Assembly: GCF_026151205.1 (NCBI RefSeq)
Contig: NC_087074.1
Span: forward strand, 19,512,740 to 19,576,739
Length of the DNA: 64,000 bases
Reading direction: 5' to 3'
Source: Bolinopsis microptera
Taxonomy: Eukaryota; Ctenophora; Tentaculata; Lobata; Bolinopsidae
The position numbers were made by a program, and so were the translations under genes. Positions within the stretch are counted from its first letter, which is position 1; each line of letters starts with the position of its first letter. The notes beneath the pieces are model-generated. The model was given only the letters and a program-made list of their open reading frames with translations. It searched no databases and was not told the origin of the DNA. Of this stretch, positions 22,347 through 33,461 are shown one piece after another.

Positions 22347-23866
22347 AGAACTTAGAGTTAGATTATTTATTCCGCTTTTTGATTTTCCCCAGTCTTCATG
22401 CTAGATTCCCGTTCATTTTAGAGCCTCATTTAATCAGTCGGCCTTACTAAAGAACCTCTCACCCTAATAAGAACACGTAACTTGAAGTCTGATCGACTAC
22501 ATAGCTTTCGCTACAGCACTAACACGTGCATTTACAGAGGAGCAAAAGTTTGCGGAGGCATCCTAGAACGGTACATATTTTAACATATCATGCACAGGTG
22601 CCATTCTGTTTGTTTGGTTCACAGCTATTTCCTACTCCTAGACTCCGTGTTCGGACTTTTGATTTCTGTACCAGTTTATCGTTAACTTAGAGTTAGATTA
22701 TTTATTCCGCGTTTTGATTTTCCCCACTCTCCATGCTAGATTCCCGTTCATTTTAGAGCCTCATTTAATCAGTCGGCCTTACTAAAGAACCTCTCACCCT
22801 AATAAGAACACGTAACTTGAAGTCTGATCGACCACATAGCTTTCGCTACAGCACTAACACGTGTATTTACAGAGGAGCAAAAGTTTGCGGAGGCATCCTA
22901 GAACGGTACATATTTTAACATATCATGCACGGGTGCCATTCTGTTTGTTTGGTTCACAGTTATTTCCTACTCCTAGACTTTTGATTTCTGTACCAGTTTA
23001 TCGTTAACTTAGAGTTAGATTATTATTCCGCGTTTTGATTTTCCCCACTCTCCATGCTTTTATTGCTAGATTCCTGTTCATTTCAGAGCCTCATTTAATC
23101 AGTCGGCCTTACTAAAGAACCTCTCACCCTAATAAGAACACGTAACTTGAAGTCTGATTGACTACATAGCTTTCGCTACAGCACTAACACGTGCATTTAC
23201 AGAGGAGCAAAAGTTTGCGGAGGCATCCTAGAACGGTACATATTTTAATATATCATGCACGGGTGCCATTCTGTTTGTTTGGTTCACAGCTATTTCCTAC
23301 TCCTAGACTCCTTGTTCGGACTTTTGATTTCTGTACCAGTTTATCGTTAACTTATAGAGTTAGATTATTTATTCCGCTTTTTGATTTTCCCCACTGTCCA
23401 TGCTATTATTGCTAGATTCCCGTTCATTTTAGAGCCTCATTTAATCAGTCGGCCTTACTAAAGAACCTCTCACCCTAATAAGAACACGTAACTTGAAGTC
23501 TGATCGACTACATAGCTTTCGCTACAGCACTAACACATGCATTTACAGAGGAGCAAAAGTTTGCGGAGGCATCCTAGAACGGTACATATTTTAATATATC
23601 ATGCACGGGTGCCATTCTGTTTGTTTGGTTCACAGCTATTTCCTACTCCTAGACTCCGTGTTCGGACTTTTGATTTCTGTACCAGTTTATCGTTAACTTA
23701 GAGTTAGATTATTATTCCGCGTTTTGATTTCCCCACTCTCCATGCTATTATTGCTAGATTCCTGTTCATTTCAGAGCCTCATTTAATCAGTCGGCCTTAC
23801 TAAAGAACCTCTCACCCTCTTAAGAACACATAACTTTAAGTCTGATCAACTACATAGCTTTCGCAT
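22347..23866. repeat. Satellite-like tandem repeat, unit about 320-350 bp
   Basis: Five successive copies start near 22347, 22684, 23004, 23345 and 23695, each opening with TTAGAGTTAGATTATT and containing GCCTCATTTAATCAGTCGGC and AGAGGAGCAAAAGTTTGCGG. Copies differ by small indels and substitutions, and the last is truncated. No conserved open frame runs through the units. Confidence 0.92.
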
Positions 23867-24045
23867 ACCGTTTCGTATCACGTATTTATCATCTCTCCTT
23901 CTTCAGAGACTGGCTTTATTTCAACATACCGTATCGTATCACGTTTTTATCGTCTCTCCTTCTTCAGAGACAGGCTTTATTTCAACATACCGTATCGTAT
24001 CACGTTTTTATCGTCTCTCCTTCTTCAGAGACAAGCTTTCTTTCA
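23866..24045. repeat. Three tandem copies of a 60-bp unit
   Basis: Units containing CATACCGTATCGTATCACG and TCTCTCCTTCTTCAGAGACA repeat three times between the 340-bp satellite and the reverse-transcriptase remnant. Confidence 0.85.
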
Positions 24046-24049
24046 GCAT

Positions 24050-24375
24050 GGTTACCCAGAGACTTGATGGTATCAGGGTTCTCGATGTTCTGAGTAATGA
24101 ATTTAGTTTTTCCCTTCATTCATTCTAAGTCCCACTGTGGCAGCAACCCTTTCTATCTCTTGCATCAGCGTCTCTGTCTCCTTTTCAGTATCTGCTATCA
24201 GAGCAATGTCATCCACAAAACCAGTGACCGATATCTTCTCCACCTTGACTCTCCTACTCCTATAAGGCTAAATGGTAAATCCTATTTCAGGGTGCTTGCT
24301 TAAGGCTTGTCTCATGCAATAGTCTAGGGCTATTATAATGAACAGGTACGGTATGGTGCTAACATCTGCAAGATC
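24050..24375 (-). pseudogene. Reverse-transcriptase remnant of a second LINE
   Basis: The minus-strand frame includes LFIIALDYCMRQALSKHP, then after an in-frame stop VKVEKISVTGFVDDIALIAD (FVDD being the catalytic motif), then ETETLMQEIERVAATVGLRM. This is the palm region of a LINE reverse transcriptase, not closely similar to the copy at 18-19.8 kb. It is broken by stops and lacks both ends. Confidence 0.85.
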
Positions 24376-24379
24376 TTAA

Positions 24380-26300
24380 GGAGAGAGTGGCGTGACACAC
24401 CCTCTGTAATCAATAACATTTTGCGAAACTTTCAGAAATACTAAGTTTGACCCAGATTTAAAGGTCGCTAGACTGAATGTAATATTTCAGTTAACAACTC
24501 TACCTCGATTCGATGCAGTGCACAGTGGGAAAGGTTGAAGTTGACGTTCAAGCAGTCACCCTGCCGAACAAGAAATCTTTCAGGCCAAGAGGCTAGGTGA
24601 CTAGAAACTCAATCACTATATCCGTGAAACTTGTCGGGAGCACTGTTATGTGAGTTATTTTACCTTCTAAATTCCAATGAATGGTCGCTTTCAGAATAGG
24701 TCACAGCCCACTAGTTTATTTTCAGAACGTGGCAAACAACGTCAACTTCAAGACGCAAGATTGCGAACACTTTTCAGGAGAAGCAGCAACATCCCAGCAC
24801 CTCCTCTACAAGTGCATCCAGATCATGACGTTCAGAATGAGAATAATTGGTAAACTCTACCTTAACACCAGTAAACTACATCATATCTTCAAATTTGTGG
24901 AACAGTCGACAAGACTGGATAGGGAAAACTCTTTTGGGTAACCTCCTTGGATTCTTCACCAGGAACTTTCGCTAAATCCCATACTAGGAACTCAACCTAG
25001 GCCCATCTCCGCATAGAGACATATCTCCCAGGCTTTGACCTTGCTCGGAAGTCCCTTGTCTACCCGCAGAAGTACTACAACGGAAGTGGGTTTGCTCTGA
25101 GACAGGTAGTGACAGCTTCAAGACTCCAGGGGTCTGTTGCATTGATATTTATTATTTTATGATTTCGTATATACTTTGGGAGTCCTGGCGTGCAGCTAGC
25201 AGGAGTTGCATTCTGTGGGCACGGTGAGAAGGCCTCCATCTTAACGTAAGAGGCCAGAAACCGTTGACCAGAACAGAGAGAGAGAGAGAGAGAAATTCCA
25301 ATGAGCATGAAAATTACCCAGGTTCATGGAATGCACGAAAATGAACAAAAATTAATATTCTCCTAAAACTAAAAGTGCTCAGAACGGTTTAAAACTGGCC
25401 GGAAAGCGTTTAGATTGGTCCTAGGACCACTCAAACCAAGTTTGGGAATCACTGCATGTCTACAACCGATGTAACCAATGTTCCAAAATGTTCCAATTTT
25501 GTCCCAATAACTCGTTCACCAGCCTACCTCCGTTCACCAGCATGCGCTGTGACCGTCATGGTCACGGCGCAAGATGCGCGGATTTTAAAATGGCGGGAAC
25601 ACATTTTAATTGCCATTGTACATTATAGTACATAGTGGATAGTGGAGTGTGTGGTCTGATACTTGATAGTAGACAGAGGTTATATTTGAAACATTCCCGG
25701 TGCCTTCAACTGTTCTTTACTGTGCATGCACTGACTATTTGATTGCTTAAACGAATAGGCGAGCCTTCAAAAACATTAGTTTCAATGTTTTCATAGTTTT
25801 ATGATGCAAATATAATTTTTCCATTTACATAACTGATAATACCCCCAATATCTTTTCAGTTGTGGAGGTCGGACCGAAACTGTAATCAGACACTAAACAT
25901 TGACGAGGACCAATTACTCTACTCTTTCAATGATTAATAAAGATCGCTGATTGCTTTTACTAATGTATAATGTTAAAATGAAAGAGAAACTATCGAGACG
26001 AAAGAGAAAAAGGCACTCATTTATTTATAGTTTTATGTCTTAACAATGATATTCGAAAGCTAATTTTAAAAACTGGCTCTGAATCCTTGCTAAATGATTT
26101 GGGAAGGTGTAAGGGCTTAATATGCCTGTAGACATCATTTTCAGTGGGTTTTATGAAGTTTATGATTAGAGTATATTTTGGGACTGAAATAAGCGCAAGA
26201 CCTTCGACGTTTCTATTCCTACTGTTTTTTTAATTTAGCAAATATACAAACAAATTTTATACTGTCGTAAAGATAAAATATTTAGTTATCGGATAGAGAC
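24380..26300. other. Interior of the composite unit, no gene
   Basis: Several short frames occur, but none has a recognisable motif. A (GA)n microsatellite lies near 25276-25292. A CpG-containing patch near 25.5-25.6 kb may be an old element. Confidence 0.4.
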
Positions 26301-26639
26301 TTGAAAATTAAGTATTACAATAACCAAGCTAAAATATTCAATGTTAAACTCAAAAATTTTCACGCGGCTATGAAGAAATATTTAGTTCTGCGCGTAGTTT
26401 TTTGGTCACATCTACGGCAAATTTTCGCCAATTTTGTTCATAGTTTCAAAATGTTATTTAGTAGACAAATTACTTTCGGACTACATCCATATTGTTTATT
26501 TAAGTCTAAAAGAAACAACATTTATTTGACTTCAAAATTGTTCAATCTGAATACGAGCTAATTACGACGAAGGGAGGTCACAACACTGCGCGCAGGAGTG
26601 ATATAACTATCTTTGACCAAGTTTAATTGTTAATGAGAA

Positions 26640-27770
26640 TGCACCCCAGCACTGGGCGCGCGTGTGGCGTGGCGGCTTTGATGTTAGCGGCTACAAGCTT
26701 GAAGCTAGGCAGCTGCAGAAAAAACGCCGCGCGCGTTCACAGTTCAGCGTACGGCTTTTCGTTTTTGATTTTACAAATGACAAAGCAACTTTTAATGAGT
26801 ATTAATGGAATTATCGGATATTTATAATTCAATATGTATTGATTCTTCTGTGGAAAATAAAAATTGTATTTTACTTAAAATTGTATTTTACTTGTAAACT
26901 GCGCCAAGTTCAAAATTCATTTTTATCATTTAGCTTTGCTTTGTACTATTGCCACGTTTTGTAAAACAACATGGATTTTTATTTAACAATGACAACATAC
27001 CCATAATACATTGGCTGTTCGTATAGCTTAGTATAGCCATGTGTCGACGCGTACTGCGTGACGCGCTTGTTTTGGCGCGGCGGTCGCGTGCTACTGAAAG
27101 CGAGAGGGCTCTGGTTAGACATTAAAACAACCTGGGCTGATCGAGCCGCAAATAAGCACGCGGCCACTCGATCCAAAGCGTAATGAATAGCTTCAAGCTT
27201 TGTCCATTATTAATTTGCCTTACCTATAGCGGACCTCAGGCTTTTATGTTCACAGCAGTAGCGCGCGCCGCTTTCTTCTCAAAATGTTGGCCCGAGGCTT
27301 ACCTGGGGACCTCAGGCTATTATGTTCATTAACATAGAATAGAGATTCGGCGGAATGACAGGCTGAGCGCGGCCCAGAAAGCCCGAGGCAAGTACTACGA
27401 AATAGTGCGCGCCAGGCTAGTCCATTAACAATGGATAAATAAAAGCCGCCTAGCCCATAGCCGCGCCAATCCCTACGTACAAGCGGCGCTAGCTTTTCAA
27501 AATTCTTGCACATCTAAGTAAAAAGAAAATCATAAATTAAGTGAATTGAGAAACTAGCAAGCTAAATATTTATAAATATTTAATTTCAAAATGTTTTAAA
27601 TCAATGCAGTTGCAGTTAAAGTTTGTATTTATGATTTATTGTTTGTGGCGTTGTTAACGGGTGATACTCGTAAAATATTTGCTTCAAACTCGGCGCGCAA
27701 AAATTATATTTACGTCCAACTCGGCGCGCGTCCTGGTAGGTTATAAACCTACAATGGCGTTGCCATCAGT
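26640..27770. repeat. GC-rich foldback repeat family, copy 2
   Basis: Blocks shared with the other foldback copies include GTCGACGCGTACTGCGTGACGC, also present (GTCTACGCG form) at 60.09 kb. ACCTGGGGACCTCAGGCTAT is also present at 57.5 kb. AATGACAGGCTGAGCGCGGC recurs at 57.6 kb, and a CCAACTCGGCGCGCGTCCTG block is inverted relative to 4.5 and 4.88 kb. The short frames here are not genes. Confidence 0.75.
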
Positions 27771-28650
27771 ATATATTAGTATACTGATACATAGTATTTA
27801 AAATTAGTTAGTATTGGCCTCCTTATAATATAAATAAATTTATTTTTAGTCATGGCACCGCGGCCGATGCCCATTTAAACATGATTACCTACCAACTACA
27901 CACTTTCCAGGTTTCTAACAGGCCTTATATAAGGTTTGGACAAAATGTAAGTGGTATTGCTCACAATAAATAGCCGAGTAAAATGATTGTTTGATAATCC
28001 AAACTTATCCTCCAAAATCCATGGAGGATAATCAAATCACTTTACACTGGACAATCGCGTGACTAAGTTTTGCACGTTCGCGTTCTCAATTTAATCAAAC
28101 ATTACCCTCCACCCTCTACTCCAACTTTAACTTTAAGTTTAACCCTAAGTCAAGCATATGTTAAAACTACATATAATAACAGAAATTAAACCAACTTCCT
28201 TACAATTACATGTCATCAGGGCTACCGGACAACTGAACCCAATTTGGACTTTTGCTAGACAGGGTAGCTTGGGGAATTAATTTTAACCCCAATCAGTCTA
28301 CCTAATTAATTCTGAAACGACAACTCAACCCAATCGTCACTAAAAATAACTAACCGACAAACAAGTTTCCAAATACCGCTCTAGTTAAGCTGCTGCCTGA
28401 TTTCTAGTGCTATAATTTCGGAGACAAAACAGAGACAATATTTCATTGATGTTAATTGTAATAGGTAATTGTAATATATAATAATTATTACTTAAAATCT
28501 CACACAAAGTCATCACAATATTTCTGCTTAAGCAGCAACATCGTGTCCGAAGCACTTAGCAATGGCAAAAACAAAAAAGATAATCCAAAACTGTATCAAA
28601 CCTGTCAAACTTAGTTCGTGCTCATAAACATAAGATGCGCACAATTTGTT
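27771..28650. repeat. AT-rich spacer with first copy of a direct repeat
   Basis: 28036-28215 resembles 29930-30110: ACACTGGACAATCGCGTG, then TTTTGCACGTTC, a CCCTAAC-like stretch and TCAAGCATATG. The two copies flank the NPF-repeat exon in direct orientation and differ by substitutions and indels. Otherwise I see nothing. Confidence 0.7.
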
Positions 28651-29337
28651 TTAAAATTGTCCCTGCTTCTTCATCTTGAAGATATTGTCACCATCACCAT
28701 CTCTTGAAAAAGGGTTCTCTGATAGAGAGGTGCTGCTGGGAGTAGGTTCAGTTGAGCGAGCTGCAAAGGAAGGTGAGAAATGTTTGCATATCATCCACGA
28801 GGGCGGTTCAGGTTCCAAGGAGGGGGCGAAGAATCCCAAAGGGAAAGAATCGTTATGTGGTTCCAGGAAGGGGTTGTTCTCTGGGCACGAGGAAGAAGGG
28901 ACGGTATGCTGTTCAGCTGGAGTAGAAGTTTCTAAGTAGGGGGCGAAGAATCCCTCTCGGAAAGAATCGTTATGTGGTTCCAGGAAGGGGTTGTTCTCTG
29001 GGCACGAGGAAGAAGGGACGGAATGCTGTTCAGCGGGAGTTGAAGTTTCTAAGGAGGGGGCGAAGAATCCCAAACGGAAAGAATCGTTATGTGGTTCCAG
29101 GAAGGGATGGTTCTTTGGACACGAGGAAGAAGGGACGGTATGCTGTTCAGCTGGAGTAGAAGTTTCTAAGGAGGGGACGAAGAATCCCTCTCGGAAAGAA
29201 TCGTTATGTGGTTCCAGGAAGGGGTTGTTCTCTGGACACGAGAAAGAAGGGACGGAATGCTGTTCAGCGGGAGTTGAAGTTTCCACGCAGAGAAAAGCCA
29301 AATTAAGTGGGTGGGAGGAGGTAGCAAGGAATTCCAT
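28651..29337 (-). CDS. C-terminal exon with repeated Asn-Pro-Phe (EH-domain ligand) motifs
   Basis: The 228-residue frame contains about four and a half copies of a 39-residue (117-bp) repeat. Each copy includes ETSTPAEQHTVPSSSC and PENNPFLEPHNDSF. NPF occurs in three repeats and once more near the C-terminus in SENPFSRDGDGD. One repeat has HPF instead. NPF is the canonical ligand of EH domains in endocytic proteins such as Eps15 and intersectin, so a role as an endocytic adaptor is inferred. The repeats are Ser/Thr/Pro-rich and probably disordered. The frame is open upstream of the first Met, with an acceptor-like TCTTTCTCTGAAG about 25 bp before it, so this is probably the last exon of a longer gene. 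I could not find the upstream exons. Confidence 0.7.
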   Translation of the reverse strand: MEFLATSSHPLNLAFLCVETSTPAEQHSVPSFSCPENNPFLEPHNDSFREGFFVPSLETSTPAEQHTVPSSSCPKNHPFLEPHNDSFRLGFFAPSLETSTPAEQHSVPSSSCPENNPFLEPHNDSFREGFFAPYLETSTPAEQHTVPSSSCPENNPFLEPHNDSFPLGFFAPSLEPEPPSWMICKHFSPSFAARSTEPTPSSTSLSENPFSRDGDGDNIFKMKKQGQF

Positions 29338-29399
29338 TAGGATAGTAGTTGGTTGTCTTCAGAGAAAGAGTTATACAAATAATGATGATGATAAATAAC

Positions 29400-30107
29400 A
29401 CCGTTCAGGATTTATACTGAACCACCATCATGTTAATGGATGTCAGACCTTGTTAAGAGCATGGCATGTTCATGTGATACTTAGCTTTTTGCAAATTCGG
29501 ATCACATGTTATCGTGATTTGTGATACAATCGCGCATCATATTACTCTGTGTTGCTAAGAGTGGATCGTTTCACCTTAATAATAACACAAGAGTATCTAT
29601 TTAGAGTAGTTATAGTGTTTACTGGAATGTGAAATTCCACTGCGAGCCACGTGATTTTAAATTGAAAGGCGTGGTTGTACATTATTTAACCGCGGAATTT
29701 TCTAATAACTCGTCTTTTAAAGACATTGGTTATATATATTAAAACGATTAACAAATGTGAAGGATGAACATGATATTATTATCATAATGCTTTTGGACAC
29801 TCTTCAGTGGTTGGTATGGTATCATACAAGTATAATAATGTGTGTAAATTAAATTAGTATCCCGCATGTATCCCTTTTACTTGCCGTAATGTACCTAGGT
29901 GGCTTTAAATGTAAACACTTTTACTTTGGATAAATCACTCTACACTGGACAATCGCGTGTCTGAGTTTTGCACGTTCTAAATTCAATTAAACCCTACCCC
30001 TCTACTCTGGCTCCAGCTCTAACCCTAACCCGATCCCTAACTCAAGCATATGCTAAAGCTATAACGGCCTAACGAGGAATTAAACCAACTTTCTTACATG
30101 TCATCAG
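29400..30107. repeat. Spacer with second copy of the direct repeat
   Basis: 29930-30110 is the partner of 28036-28215. The remainder is AT-rich with no exon seen. Confidence 0.65.
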
Positions 30108-30178
30108 TCATGTCACGTGTCACGTGTCAGTCATGTCACGTGTCAGTCATGTCACGTGTCATCAGTCATGGCACGTGA
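30108..30178. repeat. Tandem CACGTG-containing repeat
   Basis: An 18-bp unit TCAGTCATGTCACGTGTC is repeated with variations, giving five CACGTG palindromes (one as GGCACGTGATC) within 70 bp. CACGTG is the E-box bound by MYC/MAX-type bHLH-zip factors, so this could be a binding-site cluster or simply a small minisatellite. Confidence 0.8.
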
Positions 30179-30949
30179 TCGAAATAGTTTTTAACCGATA
30201 ACTCGCCAGGGGAGCATTTCAATTTCCAACCCTATGTCATGTGGATTGTGAGGTGATTCGGAATCGGCGTTATACTATCCAAGTTGGTTTTAACTGCCGA
30301 GGTCTCATAGAAAAATCTCGAAGTTCCAGTGTATAGAGAGTGATTTAGAATCTCGTTTTACTTTCGCTTTCGTCGAGTAATTAAGTTATCAATATCATGG
30401 GCCCAGTTGCAATCCTTCTAATATTCGATTCCATAATTCCATCGTCCGTTATTTCTGTTTCGTTCATTAATTTGTGCAAGAACATTATATATTCTTGGTG
30501 TACATTTCAGTAATTCTTGAGATGAAGATGTTAATTTAATTTGTTTCCCGCTTTGAGAGGAGTATAATTAGGAATTTCCAATGGGAATATAATATAATTA
30601 TATATCAATCATTACTGCACATGTCAACCATAATACATGACGCTTCTTTTCGATTACCAACGTAAATACCAATGTAAACGTAAACACCAATTCAGACTTT
30701 TGCATTTGCTGACTTAGGTATTCAATTTTATCGAGCTAGGATGTTGTTACCGTCCTGCTATTATGATATCATCGCCTGTTCATTTCTTTTTCATTCATTT
30801 GTCTTCTCTTTTTCTCTGTGTAGTCTTCTCTTTCTACCGAACCATTTGTTTGTGTAGTCTTCTTTTTTAAACAAATGTGTTGGCTTTACAGTTTACTCTA
30901 TTGGATTGTTGGTTTTATGATTATTGTTCAGATTTCTCACAAAGTTGAG

Positions 30950-31022
30950 GCCAATACTTAGCCTGCAGTTCAGCATGATGTTGGCTGCCAACATGCTGCT
31001 GAACTGCAGGCTAAGTGTTGGC
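30950..31022. ncRNA. Long near-perfect hairpin, possible small-RNA precursor
   Basis: Arms of 36 bases (30950-30985 and 30987-31022) pair almost end to end. The left arm begins GCCAATACTTAGCCTGCAGT and the right arm ends ACTGCAGGCTAAGTGTTGGC. One T-to-C difference becomes a G-U wobble in RNA, and a small internal mismatch lies near the loop. The minimal loop is atypical for a microRNA precursor, so a small palindromic element is an equally good reading. Confidence 0.55.
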
Positions 31023-31930
31023 ACTGCCACGTCTACTGGTCAATAATAGCTGTATGTAGTGACTATACCGCTGGTGGACATTTTCAATGATATTATGTTG
31101 CAATGTAGCCCCATCATTAGGCGCAGCTAGCACTGCATAATACTTCCATGATGAGTAACCATGTAGAAATGACATAATTAATATTTCTGAGTGTTAGTGT
31201 TTGTGTACAATGCGGCCATATTATGTTCCTTTAAAGAATTTTTGAACAATTGTGTATTTGTGTTGAGGCAGGTCCAATTTGGTACACTTATGGAATGCAT
31301 GTACATTTTTATTTTGTTTTCGTTTCTCTTGATATTTTTTCCATTATTATCGTGACATCATAATCTGGATTTCGTTTTTGGCAATCTAGCTAGCAATGAT
31401 CATGTCTTTTTCAGAGTTGTCTTTGATATATCTAGGGTTTCGCGGTATGGTTATGAACCGTTGTAATCAGGTTGCGAATTGCATTTTTCTTTCAATTTTT
31501 CAATACCTCCAGCTTCCTGATTATTTTGACACGATCATGTTTTCCAATTATAAAGTTTTACTTCGGTCAATTCATAACACACTAAAAGCACATAACAATT
31601 ACATACTACAATTATAGTGTTTAGTGTGGGCCCATTTACAACTCGTGAGTTGGCAGCTATGACTACCTATAATGGTCATTGATCATTGTGTTCAAGAACT
31701 TATTTACACGGTGTAGGTATAATATTTAGCGGGTGTAGGTATAAAATGCTACAACTTATTAAGAGTCAAACATGGGCCGACCGGGCGCTAGTATTGTTGA
31801 TCAGTTGAGCTTCGTGTGCGGGCGTGTGCGTTGATTGTGTCATGTTCACATATTTGCTATTCCCTTATATTGCTTATTTACCGGATGATAACCTATTATA
31901 GCTTGAAACTCGGGACCAGGTTACTAAAAG
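31023..31930. other. AT-rich spacer
   Basis: No supported exon or shared repeat. Confidence 0.45.
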
Positions 31931-31933
31931 GCA

Positions 31934-32545
31934 CTGCCACTCGTACTCGTAGTCTATTAAAGTATTAAGTTAGCACCAGCCACCATTAACACTGCCACTC
32001 GTAGTCTATTAAAGTATTAAGTTAGCACCAGCCACCATTAAAACTGCCACTCGTAGTCTATTAAAGTGTTAAGTTAGCACCAGGCACCATTAACACTGCC
32101 ACTCGTAGTCTATTAAAGTATTAAGTTAGCACCAGCCACCATTAACACTGTCACTCGTAGTCTATTAAAGTATTAAGTTAGCACCAGCCACCATTAACAC
32201 TGCCACTCGTAGTCTATTAAAGTATTAAGTAAGCACCAGCCACCATTAACACTGCCACTCGTAGTCTATTAAAGTATTAAGTTAGCACCAGCCACCATTA
32301 ACTCTGCCACTCGTAGTCTATTAAAGTATTAAGTTAGCACCAGCCACCATTAACACTGCCACTCGTAGTCTATTGAAGTATTAAGTTAGCACCAGCCACC
32401 ATTAACACTGCCACTCGTAGTCTATTAAAGTATTAAGTTAGCACCAGCCACCATTAACACTGCCACTCGTAGTCTATTGAAGTATTAAGTTAGCACCAGC
32501 CACCATTAACTCTGCCACTCGTAGTCTATTAAAGTATTAAGTTAC
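31934..32545. repeat. 52-bp minisatellite, about 12 copies
   Basis: The unit ACTGCCACTCGTAGTCTATT followed by AAAGTATTAAGTTAGCACCA and GCCACCATTAAC repeats about twelve times with few substitutions. The first unit carries a small internal duplication (CTCGTACTCGTAG). It lies about 250 bp upstream of the candidate exon at 32794, so unlike the other arrays it does not directly abut a splice site that I can identify. Confidence 0.95.
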
Positions 32546-32793
32546 TGGTTATTGGTTACGCACATAAAATCTTATCATTTATAATTATATGTAAGCATGA
32601 ATGTTCCGTCACCTTCGTAGTTAATTGATTTCGTTTATAAATGCTGAGCTGGAGTTTATTAACATCTGAATTAAAAGTTTTTACTTATATAATCGTATAT
32701 ATTTTGGGAGGCACCCAATCTAATATCTATTACGTAGTCCGTACGGTAACAAATTTGCAAAGTTAACGAATGTACTCTATCGCTCATTAACAG

Positions 32794-32908
32794 GGGATGG
32801 AATTAGGAGAAGTTCGATTGGAAGAAGCGCCCATCGTCGTTCCAGCGAAACGAACTGAATCTGGATTTTGTCCATCGTTTACAAAATTTCCTCCGGTTGG
32901 CAAATGTG
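32794..32908 (+). CDS. Candidate exon, unknown
   Basis: After an ATTAACAG acceptor, an ATG at 32797 opens a 37-codon frame including MELGEVRLEEAPIVVPAKR and CPSFTKFPPVGKCG. It ends at a G/GTTAGT donor in phase 1, the same donor form and phase as the third sushi exon. It may be an upstream exon of the membrane protein that starts at 33462, or belong to another gene. No domain is recognised. Confidence 0.45.
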
Positions 32909-33461
32909 GTTAGTATTAACAATTATACAATTACAGATATTTTCCGAAATCTTTTATCGCTTATATTTGAGCAAATAATATGTAAGCATGAATGTTTCGT
33001 CACCTTCGTAGTTGATTGATTTCGTTTCTAAATGCTTACCTGGCGTTTATTAACATTTGAATTAACATGCTGGCTCCAATCCAACTTTTATTCGTTGGAT
33101 TTTACGTTCAGTTAAAACGATAAATCAACGTCGCGTTTGGTAAATTATGTTAACAGACCAAAACCAAAATAAAATTTAGACTTTTTTCTTGTAATACACG
33201 GGGGGGCACAACATGATTCAGCTTGATACTTCTGCTTTCCCTTTATTGAAACTTAACATGATGAATGATGATTTAGCTCCAGAGTGCTTACCACAATGCA
33301 TATCAAACTTACACTCTACATATTATTATTAGTAGTAGTGTGTATTATACTGACACGAGAAATGCTTCTTTGCTGGCATAGTTTGATCTTCTGTTAATCA
33401 TTATATTGTTTCGGTTCGTTTACTGCTCCATTAAGTTTGGTCTCGTGAAATAAATTTGCTC

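Larger units (their letters stand above)
20899..26600. mobile_element. 5.7-kb composite unit bounded by 38-bp inverted repeats
   Basis: Left end 20899-20936 and right end 26563-26600 are perfect inverted repeats starting CACTCCTGCGCGCAGTGTTG, flanked by ATATA on both sides (20894-20898 and 26601-26605). A second pair of inner inverted blocks (CTCTATCCGA at about 21.2 kb and TCGGATAGAG at about 26.29 kb) suggests longer, decayed arms. The interior is a patchwork: satellite repeats, a reverse-transcriptase remnant and non-coding sequence. I see no transposase. The superfamily is uncertain. A CACT terminus recalls CACTA elements, but the apparent duplication is longer than their usual 2-3 bp. 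Confidence 0.75.

Noticed and set aside
28676-29398. Plus-strand Gly/Lys/Glu repeat frames
   Set aside because: Antisense of the NPF-repeat exon. The minus frame has a coherent motif and an in-frame stop.
29990-30040. Telomere-like CCCTAAC stretch
   Set aside because: Only two or three imperfect copies, part of a dispersed direct repeat also seen at 28.1 kb.
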